5,850 bases of DNA from Opitutaceae bacterium (GTDB taxonomy: Bacteria > Verrucomicrobiota > Verrucomicrobiia > Opitutales > Opitutaceae): contig RGAX01000175.1 of NCBI GenBank assembly GCA_009919985.1, positions 1 to 5,850 on the forward strand, in the 5' to 3' direction. The notes beneath the pieces were generated by a model. That model was given only the letters and a program-made list of their open reading frames with translations, was not told the DNA's origin and searched no databases. The position numbers were made by a program, and so were the translations under genes. Below are positions 1 to 5,850 of the stretch, in pieces (the first letter of the stretch is position 1; each line of letters starts with the position of its first letter).

Positions 1-2995
1 TAAGGGAGCCATCGGGGTTGATGGCGTAGAGTTTTTTGTCGTAGCAGCCGATATAGACGACGCCGTTGGCATCGATGGCGGGGGAGCTCGCACGGACCTC
101 ATCGCCGAGTGGGGCGGTCCAGCGGAGGGCGCCGTTGGCGGTGGCGAGGGCATAAAGTTTTTTATCGTAGCCGCCGTAGTAAAGCGTGGCGCCGTCGGCG
201 CTCAGGGCAGGGGAAGACGAACAGTTGCCGCCGGAGGTGAAACGCCAGCGCTGGGTGCCGGTGGCACTGACCGAGTAGATGGCGCCGGTGAGGGTGGTGA
301 AATAGAGGTTACCGGTGGCGTCGATTCCGGGCGGGGAATAGATGCCGCCGTCGGCGGTGGCGGGGGTGAAGGTCCATTTTTTGGAGCCGTCGGCATTGAG
401 GGCGTAGAGGCTATTGTCAGAGGAGCCGCAGTAAATGGTGCCATCGGCTGCGATGCTGGGGCTGCCGTAGTGCGAGCCATCGGGGGCGTTAATGTAAGCG
501 CGCCATTTGCGGGAGCCGTCGGTGGGGTTGAGGGCGTAAACGTAGCCGTCAGAGGCTTTGAGGTAGAGGGTGCCGTCGGCGGCAATGGCGATCGAGTTGG
601 AGGCGCCGGGGCGGGTGGTGGCATCGAGGGACTGCGACCACAGCAGGGTGCCATCCGGTTTGAGGGCGTAGACGATGCTGTCGTTGGAGCCGACGTAGAG
701 GGTGCCGTCGGCACCGAGGGCGGCGGAGGCGCTATCGAGGGTGCCGCTGGTGAGGTAGGCCCATTTTTGGGAACCGTCGGGGTTGAAGGCGTAGAGGATT
801 TTATCGGCGCTACCGGCATACACGGTGCCGTCGGGGGCGACGGTAGGTGAAGGGGTGATGCTGTCGGTGGCGGCGGCCTGCCAGAGGGTGTCGTTAAGGG
901 TAAGGGTGAGGGCGCCTGCGCCGGATTTGGCGTCGATGGCGATGCGGTAGGTGATCCCGGCGGTGGCTTCAACGGTGACGAGGGCAGAGGTATTAGCGGA
1001 GTCGGAGCGGTCGCTGTCGTTGGCGGCTACGAGGGTGAGGTTGGAGAGCGTGGAGCCGGTGTAGACGGCGAGGAAGGGGTCGACGTCGTTGCTGTAAACG
1101 GCGAATTGGTACCGGCCGGTGGTAGGTGCGCTCCATTGATACCAAAGGGAAGTGCCGCCGGCGTTGTTGAGGATACGGGGTTCGCCCGCTTCGCGGGAGG
1201 CGCCTTTGTTGGTGGTGACAATGAGGGCAGTGGGACCGGTGAGGGTGAGGGCGTTGGCGAAGGCGTCGTTTACGGGGATAGTGGCGATGTCGAGGACGGC
1301 GAAGCCGGTGGCCCCGTTTTTGCCTTCGATGGCGATTTGGTAATTTACGCCGGGTATCGCGGTAAAAGTTACGCGGCTGTTGGTGCCAGTGCCGCCGGGG
1401 GCGTCGTCATTGGCGGCGATAGGAGTGAGCGTGGCGAGGGTGGTGCCGGTGTAGACGGCAAGGACGGTGTCGTAGGTGGTATCGGCCGTGGTGCTGATAG
1501 AGACGGTGCCACCGACGCTCGTGGACCATTGCCACCAAAGGGAGCCGGCGCCATTGGCGAGGCCGGCGGGGAAGGGTTCGTCGGTCTCACGGGTGGCGCC
1601 GGAATTGGCGGCGCGGGAGGTGATGTTGTCGGAGGTAAGGACGGCGCGGGAAGCGAAGTCGTCGTTGAACGGGCGGTTGTCGGTGGAGGTGAGGGCGCGG
1701 GCGAGGTTGAGTCGGCCGTTGGTCTGGGATTTGCCGGAGAGAGTGGCGGGGCGGTCCACGGAACGCAGGAGGCGGTTAATGAGTTGTCGGGGGGAATCGG
1801 CGGGGAAGCGGGCTTTGAGAAGCGCGAGGGCGCCGGTGATGTGGGGCGCAGCCATGGAGGTGCCGCTGAGTGTGGCGGAGGCGGTGTCGGAGGTGTAACC
1901 GAGGGAGAGGATTTCGGAGCCGGGGGCGAAGAGTTCGACCGTGGCGCCGTAGTTGGAATAGGCGGCGGCTTCGTCGCGGCGGGCAGAGGCGCCGATGGCG
2001 ATTACGTTGTCGAGGTTGTAGCTGGCGGGGTAGTGAGGAGAGAGGTCGAGGTTGGTGGCTTCGTTGCCGGCGGCAGCGACGAAGATAAGACCTGCATCGC
2101 GGGCGCGGCGGATGGCGAGGTATTGGGATTGCGAGAAGTTGCCAGCGGATTCGCCGTAGGAGGCGTTGATGATGGAGGCACCGTGAGCGATGGCGTAGTC
2201 GATGCAGGCGACGGCATCGGAGGTGGCACCGGTACCGGAGGAGGTGATAAACTTGAGCGGCATGATCTGCACTTTCCATGCGACGCCGGTGAGGCCGGCG
2301 CCGGCAGTGCCGTTATTGCCGACAGCTCCGATGATGCCGGCGACGTGGGAGCCGTGGCCTTCGTCGTCGGTGGGGTCGCCGCTAGTTATCGTGCCACGGG
2401 CGCTGGTGGCGCGCATACCGTTGAGGTCACCTATGGTGGTGGGGGCGGGGTTGCGCCAAAGATTAGGGGCGAGATCGGCGTGGGTGAGTCGGGCGCCGGA
2501 ATCGATGACTGCGACGATGACGGAGGACGCGTCGGTGAGGGTGTCCCAAGCGGCGAGAGCAGAGATATCGGCGCCGATGACGCCGTTGGATTGGCCCGTG
2601 TTAGCGAGGGCCCACTGGCTGGCGAAGCGGGCGTCGTTGGGGGTGGCGTCGACGTGAAGCAGGTAATCGGGTTCAACGAATTCGTAGCGGCCGGTGGCAC
2701 GGAGGCGCGTGATGGCTTCGGTGGTGGTTTCGCCGGCCGCAGGCGCGAGGACGCGAAGGTCGTTAAAACGGGAAAATTTCCGGATAAGGCGACGACCTTC
2801 AAGGTTCTCGGCGGCATCGGCACCGACGCGATGGAGGGCACGGGGTAAGGCGAGCAGGGCGCTGTCGGTGTGGCCTTGGGCGAGTTCTTTGGCGGTGAAC
2901 CCTTCTGGTGGTGCGGACGGCGTGCTCGCGGCTAGGGTGGCGCCCAGTGGCAGGAGGAGTGCGGCAAAGAGTAGGCGAAAAAAAGTGGAGCTCAC
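1..2995 (-). CDS. Secreted S8 (subtilisin-like) serine protease with tandem beta-sandwich modules and a PQQ-like beta-propeller; 3' end outside window
   Basis: An endopeptidase of the S8 family, exported from the cytoplasm. The 998 complete codons visible contain no stop. Residues 1-23 form a signal peptide (hydrophobic core about 8-21, AxA-like site near A22/A23). Residues about 30-125 look like a propeptide, ending in EPDY (108-111) and the QW.L.NTGQ motif around W128 that opens many S8 catalytic domains. The catalytic set is intact: D165 (VAVIDSGA), H214 (DEGHGSHVAG), oxyanion N311 (AAAGNE) and S380 (SGTSMAAPH). Two related modules follow (about 444-575 and 576-700), then seven propeller blades from about 716 to the window edge. 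The GTG at 2993-2995 is taken as the start because an in-frame TAA lies two codons upstream and no other start codon keeps the signal peptide; no clear Shine-Dalgarno precedes it. The family call is firm. The substrate is unknown, and whether the propeller binds a ligand, the cell surface or another protein cannot be told. Confidence 0.93.
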   Translation of the reverse strand, partial: MSSTFFRLLFAALLLPLGATLAASTPSAPPEGFTAKELAQGHTDSALLALPRALHRVGADAAENLEGRRLIRKFSRFNDLRVLAPAAGETTTEAITRLRATGRYEFVEPDYLLHVDATPNDARFASQWALANTGQSNGVIGADISALAAWDTLTDASSVIVAVIDSGARLTHADLAPNLWRNPAPTTIGDLNGMRATSARGTITSGDPTDDEGHGSHVAGIIGAVGNNGTAGAGLTGVAWKVQIMPLKFITSSGTGATSDAVACIDYAIAHGASIINASYGESAGNFSQSQYLAIRRARDAGLIFVAAAGNEATNLDLSPHYPASYNLDNVIAIGASARRDEAAAYSNYGATVELFAPGSEILSLGYTSDTASATLSGTSMAAPHITGALALLKARFPADSPRQLINRLLRSVDRPATLSGKSQTNGRLNLARALTSTDNRPFNDDFASRAVLTSDNITSRAANSGATRETDEPFPAGLANGAGSLWWQWSTSVGGTVSISTTADTTYDTVLAVYTGTTLATLTPIAANDDAPGGTGTNSRVTFTAIPGVNYQIAIEGKNGATGFAVLDIATIPVNDAFANALTLTGPTALIVTTNKGASREAGEPRILNNAGGTSLWYQWSAPTTGRYQFAVYSNDVDPFLAVYTGSTLSNLTLVAANDSDRSDSANTSALVTVEATAGITYRIAIDAKSGAGALTLTLNDTLWQAAATDSITPSPTVAPDGTVYAGSADKILYAFNPDGSQKWAYLTSGTLDSASAALGADGTLYVGSNDSIVYALKPDGTLLWSQSLDATTRPGASNSIAIAADGTLYLKASDGYVYALNPTDGSRKWRAYINAPDGSHYGSPSIAADGTIYCGSSDNSLYALNADGSKKWTFTPATADGGIYSPPGIDATGNLYFTTLTGAIYSVSATGTQRWRFTSGGNCSSSPALSADGATLYYGGYDKKLYALATANGALRWTAPLGDEVRASSPAIDANGVVYIGCYDKKLYAINPDGSL
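2..850 (-). repeat. Seven PQQ-like beta-propeller blades within the protease C-terminal region (continues past left edge)
   Basis: The repeat consensus is aDGTlYxGSxDxxlYALnpDGsxxW. The equivalent Asp-Gly positions fall at residues 722, 763, 807, 851, 894, 934 and 977, giving spacings of 41, 44, 44, 43, 40 and 43. Tryptophan ends the core of the first six blades (KW, LW, KW, KW, RW, RW), as in the docking motif of PQQ-like propellers; blade 7 is cut before that point. Blade 5 is the most degenerate, with ATGNLYFTT replacing the usual DGTLYxGS. PQQ-like propellers generally close at seven or eight blades, so one partial or complete blade probably lies beyond the edge. I see no evidence that this propeller binds PQQ; a structural or binding role, as in BamB-type propellers, is more likely. 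Confidence 0.88.
896..1666 (-). repeat. Two tandem ~130-residue beta-sandwich modules (pre-peptidase C-terminal-like) within the protease
   Basis: The module starting at N444 (NDDFASRAVLTS) is followed 132 residues later by a second starting at N576 (NDAFANALTLTG), ending near residue 700. Both carry the same landmarks in the same order: an N-D-x-F-A opening, a GA(S/T)RE(T/A)(D/G)EP stretch, an SLW(W/Y)QWS strand, an LAVYTG(T/S)TL strand, an L..(I/V)AAND(D/S) turn and a final YxIAI(E/D) strand. They have clearly diverged, so the duplication is not recent. Modules of this style are common in secreted proteins of Verrucomicrobiota and resemble pre-peptidase C-terminal domains, which I infer to be substrate-binding or secretion-related; the exact domain family needs a profile search. 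Confidence 0.8.
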
Positions 2996-3091
2996 GGCGA
3001 GTTAGCGTTGTGACGGCGAACGGGGCTTGGTGTAGCGAACGTAATTTAAAAAGCGAACGCGGAGATGCTCGATGGTTGAGTTTGGTGCATT
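2996..3091 (-). promoter_or_regulatory. Leader and presumed promoter region of the protease gene, with three GCGAACG direct repeats
   Basis: This stretch lies between the terminator of the upstream gene and the GTG start of the protease gene, so a promoter is expected here. Read on the plus strand, GCGAACG occurs at 3016-3022, 3035-3041 and 3053-3059, with start-to-start spacings of 19 and 18 bases. An AT-rich segment (3042-3052) separates two of the copies. I could not identify a convincing -35/-10 pair or a ribosome binding site. A role as operator or promoter element is inferred from position and repetition only. Confidence 0.35.
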
Positions 3092-3118
3092 AAAAAGCCC
3101 CGACTTGTGGTCGGGGCT
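3092..3118 (-). terminator. Intrinsic (rho-independent) terminator of the cytochrome gene
   Basis: A perfect 9-bp stem pairs 3096-3104 with 3110-3118 around a 5-base loop (3105-3109). The arms read AGCCCCGAC and GTCGGGGCT. On the minus strand the hairpin runs directly into a T tract (the complement of A at 3092-3096). It begins 46 bases after the TAA of the cytochrome gene. There is no T tract on the plus-strand side, so it works for minus-strand transcription only. It implies that the protease gene downstream has its own promoter. Confidence 0.9.
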
Positions 3119-3164
3119 GGAGGGAAACGGTAAGCCCGTGGGCGATTCCGCTAAATAATCCAAA

Positions 3165-5850
3165 TTACTGGGTTTTCAAGTAAGCGACGACGTCGGCAAC
3201 TTCTTGGGCGCCGAGGCCGAGTTGTTCGGCGCTCATCATCAGCGAGCGGGTGAGACGTTTGCGGGATTTAATTTTTTCTGCCGGAATCATCTGTGTAGCG
3301 CCACCCATGGTTTGAACGACCGCGGGGTCGCCGGAGGTGAGAGCTAGGCCGTGGATAATGGTGCCGTCTTTGAGGAGGTACTCAGTGCCCTCGTAGCCAT
3401 GAGCGATGTCGCTCGAGGGATTAACGATGGAGTTGATGACGACTTCGGTGGTTTGGCGGTTGGCAAAGCCATTTAGGTTGGGTGCGTATTCGGCGCCTTG
3501 ATCTCCGATACGATGGCACATCAGGCAGCTAGCGGATAGGCCGGCGCCACGGGTGGCGTCGCCTTTGAGCAGGGCGAGCTGGGCGACGCTAGGCAGCTTG
3601 GTGGGGGGCTGGGGCTCGATGACGCTGGCGGTGATTTTAACTTTCTCCGGATCGTAGAGGCCGCGGGTTTTGAGTTCGGCGTTGATGCCGTGGGCGGCCC
3701 AACGCGAGTCTTTGTAATTGAGCGTCCACCAGAGGGCGGCGGTCTGGACTTTGCCAGTGGCTTTTTGAGCGAGGTCGACGACGGCAAAGGCAGCGGTCTT
3801 GGTCGGTATGTAGCCGAGGGCGGTGGTCGCGGCGAGGCGGTCTTCATCGGACAAGGTGGCGGCGGCGGCGCGAGCGGCGAAGGCGGGCGCGGCGTCGGCG
3901 GGGGTCAGGCGCCAAACCAGTTGGGCGTAAGCGGGGGTCCATTTGAGCGGATCTTTTTCGGTCTGCGCGGCGGCCATAGCAGCGTAAAGATCGGCTTCTT
4001 TGTCGGTGGCGCCTATGCCCCAGGCGGCGAGGTAGGAGCGGTCTGAGCCGTCGTAACCGCGAGCGAGGCTGAGGAGGATATCGCGCGCGGCGGCGAAAGG
4101 TACATCGCGGAGCGAGGTGGCGACTTCGCGGCGCACGGCAGCGGAGGCGTCGGTGGCGAGTTTGGTGGCGTGGGCGAGGTAGGGTTGGCCGGCGCGGCGG
4201 AGGGCTCGGTAGGCGACGACGCGCGTCTGGGCGTCGGCGGAAGCGAGTTGTTTTTCTACCGTAGCGACACCGCTAGCGCCGAGTTGCGCGAGCAGGTAAA
4301 TGGCGCGGGCGCGAATGAAAGGATTGGTGTCATTAAGCAGCGCGGTGACCGCGGGCACAGCGGCGGCACCTTGGGCCTTGAGGCGGATAAATCCGGAGGC
4401 GCGGACGTTGATCGTTGGGCTCTTCAGCGCGGTGATCTGGCCTTCGGTGGTGTTAAGATCGAACTTCGGGATAACCGATTTGAAGCCCTTGGGCGCGATG
4501 CGGTAGATGGCGCCGACGGTCTGTTCGTCGAGATCTTGGTGCCCGCCGACGCGGGGGTCGAACCAATCGGCTACGTAGATCGCGCCATCGGGACCGACGG
4601 TGACATCGGAGGGGCGGAACAGCGTTTTCACTTCGCCGGTGATGGAGTTGGCGCCGCCTTTAAAGTCTACGCCTTCGAATTTTTTTTCGACGTTGGTGGT
4701 CACGAAATCAAAACGGTCGAGCGCGTAGCCGGCGCCTTGCGTTTTTGGAAAGTAACCAAAAACGGTATTGCGGCCGGGTTCGCAGCTGAAAAGTGCGCCG
4801 CGCCATTTTTCACCAAAGGCGTCGCCTTCGTAGCTGACAATGCCGGTGGGTGAGCCGCCGCCGTAGACATCGCCCGAAGGAATGGTGAACGGATCATCTT
4901 GGCGCCACTCGGCGGTGGGGACGTTTTGGCCGGGGCGTTTGTCGGCGTTCCAGGTTCTTTTGCCGTCGCGGGAGGCGAAGCCAAGGTTACCGTATTCGAT
5001 GAGGAAGGTGGTGCGGCACGCGGGCGGATCGTCGTTGTCGTTTTGGAACACGTCGCCAAAGGAGGTGATCGTCTGCTCATAGCTGTTGCGGTAGTTTTGG
5101 CCGATGATTTCTACCTTAGTGCCGTCGGGCTGCATGCGGACGGTAAAGCCGCCCACGTAAACGTGGCCGTCGTCGCTCTTCGCGCCGGCGATCTCAGGTG
5201 GACGCCAACCGAAGACGGCGCCGGCACCGCCGCTGTTAACGGGGTCGTAGGGGCTGCCGACGCGGAAAGTCTGGCCGGAGCGATCGGTGAACATCGCGCC
5301 GCAGTTGCCTTGGGAGAAATAAAGCAGGCCGTCAGGGCCGAACGTGACGGAGTGCAGCGAGTGGTCGTGGTTGCGGCCGTTAAAGCCGGTGAGGAGCACG
5401 TCACGCTTATCGATGGCAGGGTTGAATTTTCCGTCGCGGTCCACGTCGGTGTATACGATGAGGTCGGGCGCGTTGGAGACGAAGATGCGGTTGTCGATGA
5501 CGGACATGCCAAGCGGGGCGACGAGTCCGGGCTCCTGGACGAAAGTGTGGGTGGCATCGGCGCGTCCGTCGCCGTTGGTGTCGGTCAGGACGGTGATGCG
5601 GTCGCCAAGTTTGTCGCGACCCTCGTGTTTACGGTAGTTGACGCCCTCGGTGATCCAGATGCGGCCTTGCGCATCGATATCCATGTTAGTGGGGTTGCGC
5701 ACCATGGGAGTCTTGGCCCAGAGGGTGACTTCAAAACCCTCAGGCACACTGAAAAGATTCAGTGGGACAACATCGGGTAATGGCGCGGCGGGCGCCGGGG
5801 TCGTGGCGACGGGCGCCTGCGCGCGCAGGGCGAGGCTGGTGAAGGCAAGC
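3165..5850 (-). CDS. PVC-type c-type cytochrome: membrane-bound-dehydrogenase-like propeller, HEAT-like repeats and CxxCH heme domain; 5' end outside window
   Basis: An exported heme protein of the type common in Planctomycetota and Verrucomicrobiota, thought to oxidise or bind an organic substrate and pass electrons on through heme c; the substrate is not known. The 894 visible residues are numbered from the first whole codon (5847-5849). Residues 1-12 are the tail of a signal peptide (LAFTSLALRAQA), followed by a Pro/Ala/Thr-rich linker. A propeller runs from about 35 to 455, with VPEGFEVTLWA, acidic calcium-loop-like DTNGDGRAD (90-98) and DVDRDG (135-140), and NHDHSLHS before FGPDGLLYFSQG. 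Helical HEAT-like repeats follow from about 465 to 640. The cytochrome domain has CLMCH at 775-779 (bases 3513-3527), APNLNGFANRQ, a DG..IHG strand and a final VADVVAYL helix. A GTG at 5745-5747 could be taken for a start, but the frame stays open upstream through the signal peptide, so the true start lies beyond the window. The TAA is followed by a terminator. Confidence 0.93.
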   Translation of the reverse strand, partial: LAFTSLALRAQAPVATTPAPAAPLPDVVPLNLFSVPEGFEVTLWAKTPMVRNPTNMDIDAQGRIWITEGVNYRKHEGRDKLGDRITVLTDTNGDGRADATHTFVQEPGLVAPLGMSVIDNRIFVSNAPDLIVYTDVDRDGKFNPAIDKRDVLLTGFNGRNHDHSLHSVTFGPDGLLYFSQGNCGAMFTDRSGQTFRVGSPYDPVNSGGAGAVFGWRPPEIAGAKSDDGHVYVGGFTVRMQPDGTKVEIIGQNYRNSYEQTITSFGDVFQNDNDDPPACRTTFLIEYGNLGFASRDGKRTWNADKRPGQNVPTAEWRQDDPFTIPSGDVYGGGSPTGIVSYEGDAFGEKWRGALFSCEPGRNTVFGYFPKTQGAGYALDRFDFVTTNVEKKFEGVDFKGGANSITGEVKTLFRPSDVTVGPDGAIYVADWFDPRVGGHQDLDEQTVGAIYRIAPKGFKSVIPKFDLNTTEGQITALKSPTINVRASGFIRLKAQGAAAVPAVTALLNDTNPFIRARAIYLLAQLGASGVATVEKQLASADAQTRVVAYRALRRAGQPYLAHATKLATDASAAVRREVATSLRDVPFAAARDILLSLARGYDGSDRSYLAAWGIGATDKEADLYAAMAAAQTEKDPLKWTPAYAQLVWRLTPADAAPAFAARAAAATLSDEDRLAATTALGYIPTKTAAFAVVDLAQKATGKVQTAALWWTLNYKDSRWAAHGINAELKTRGLYDPEKVKITASVIEPQPPTKLPSVAQLALLKGDATRGAGLSASCLMCHRIGDQGAEYAPNLNGFANRQTTEVVINSIVNPSSDIAHGYEGTEYLLKDGTIIHGLALTSGDPAVVQTMGGATQMIPAEKIKSRKRLTRSLMMSAEQLGLGAQEVADVVAYLKTQ

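Noticed and set aside
1..850. Regular ~125-base periodicity that could suggest a tandem DNA repeat
   Set aside because: The period matches protein blades of 40-44 codons with variable spacing and diverged DNA, so it reflects the propeller fold and not a satellite or CRISPR-like array.
202..972. A 256-codon minus-strand frame very rich in Pro, Ser, Thr and Ala
   Set aside because: It is a shifted frame of the protease propeller region. The overlapping frame shows seven regular blades, so this proline-rich reading is a shadow.
1776..2279. A 167-codon minus-strand frame rich in Arg, His and Leu
   Set aside because: It is another frame of the protease catalytic domain. The real frame here contains N311 and S380 in family motifs.
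2771..2781. Near-palindrome GGAAAATTTCC
   Set aside because: It lies inside the protease propeptide coding sequence, where it encodes an ordinary RKFSR stretch. A short symmetric word of this size is expected by chance and has no promoter context.
1106..2848. A 580-codon open frame on the plus strand, rich in Gly, Val, Ala, Asp and Glu
   Set aside because: It lies wholly antisense to the protease gene, whose minus-strand frame carries a full catalytic motif set. Its low-complexity composition is what a complement of GC-rich codons gives, and it has no recognisable domain or signal.
2908..3093. A small plus-strand open frame reaching into the intergenic region
   Set aside because: It overlaps the signal peptide region of the protease on the other strand, shows no family resemblance and has no visible ribosome binding site.
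3127..3142. Possible small hairpin formed by GCCC and GGGC just after the cytochrome stop
   Set aside because: The loop is only two bases and the stem four, with no T tract; the real terminator is the 9-bp hairpin at 3096-3118.
4899..5780. A 293-codon open frame on the plus strand
   Set aside because: It is antisense to the propeller of the cytochrome gene, with Val/Gly/Ala/Asp-biased composition and no motif. The same applies to the plus-strand frame at 4170-4853.

Overview
The window is GC-rich bacterial DNA holding parts of two genes, both read on the minus strand and both cut by a window edge. The upstream gene (right side, 3165-5850) encodes an exported PVC-type c-type cytochrome: an N-terminal propeller of the 'putative membrane-bound dehydrogenase' type, a HEAT-like helical middle and a C-terminal CxxCH heme domain. 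This architecture is characteristic of Planctomycetota and Verrucomicrobiota. With the Verrucomicrobia-style tandem modules of the second gene, it points to a Verrucomicrobiota member, possibly of the Opitutae. That placement is an inference from protein families, not from any marker gene.

Layout from right to left, which is the direction of transcription: (1) 5850-3165, cytochrome gene, lacking its true start but with the end of its signal peptide visible; (2) 3164-2996, intergenic region with a strong intrinsic terminator at 3092-3118 that closes the cytochrome transcript, then about 95 bp of leader and presumed promoter with three copies of a 7-base word; (3) 2995-1, a secreted subtilisin-like (S8) serine protease of at least 998 residues. 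The protease has a signal peptide, a propeptide, a catalytic domain with intact D165/H214/N311/S380, two tandem beta-sandwich modules of about 130 residues, and at least seven PQQ-like beta-propeller blades running off the left edge.

The two genes share a strand but are separated by a terminator, so they are probably separate transcription units. Both products are exported. The cytochrome probably belongs to periplasmic or cell-surface oxidation of an organic substrate. The protease would act outside the cytoplasm, with its modules and propeller as likely binding or anchoring parts. Nothing here shows that they work together. No RNA genes, mobile elements, CRISPR arrays or plus-strand genes are supported. 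The many long plus-strand open frames are antisense shadows of the two GC-rich genes. The most noteworthy points are the protease-module-propeller fusion and the triple repeat upstream of it; no clearly new multi-gene system is visible.
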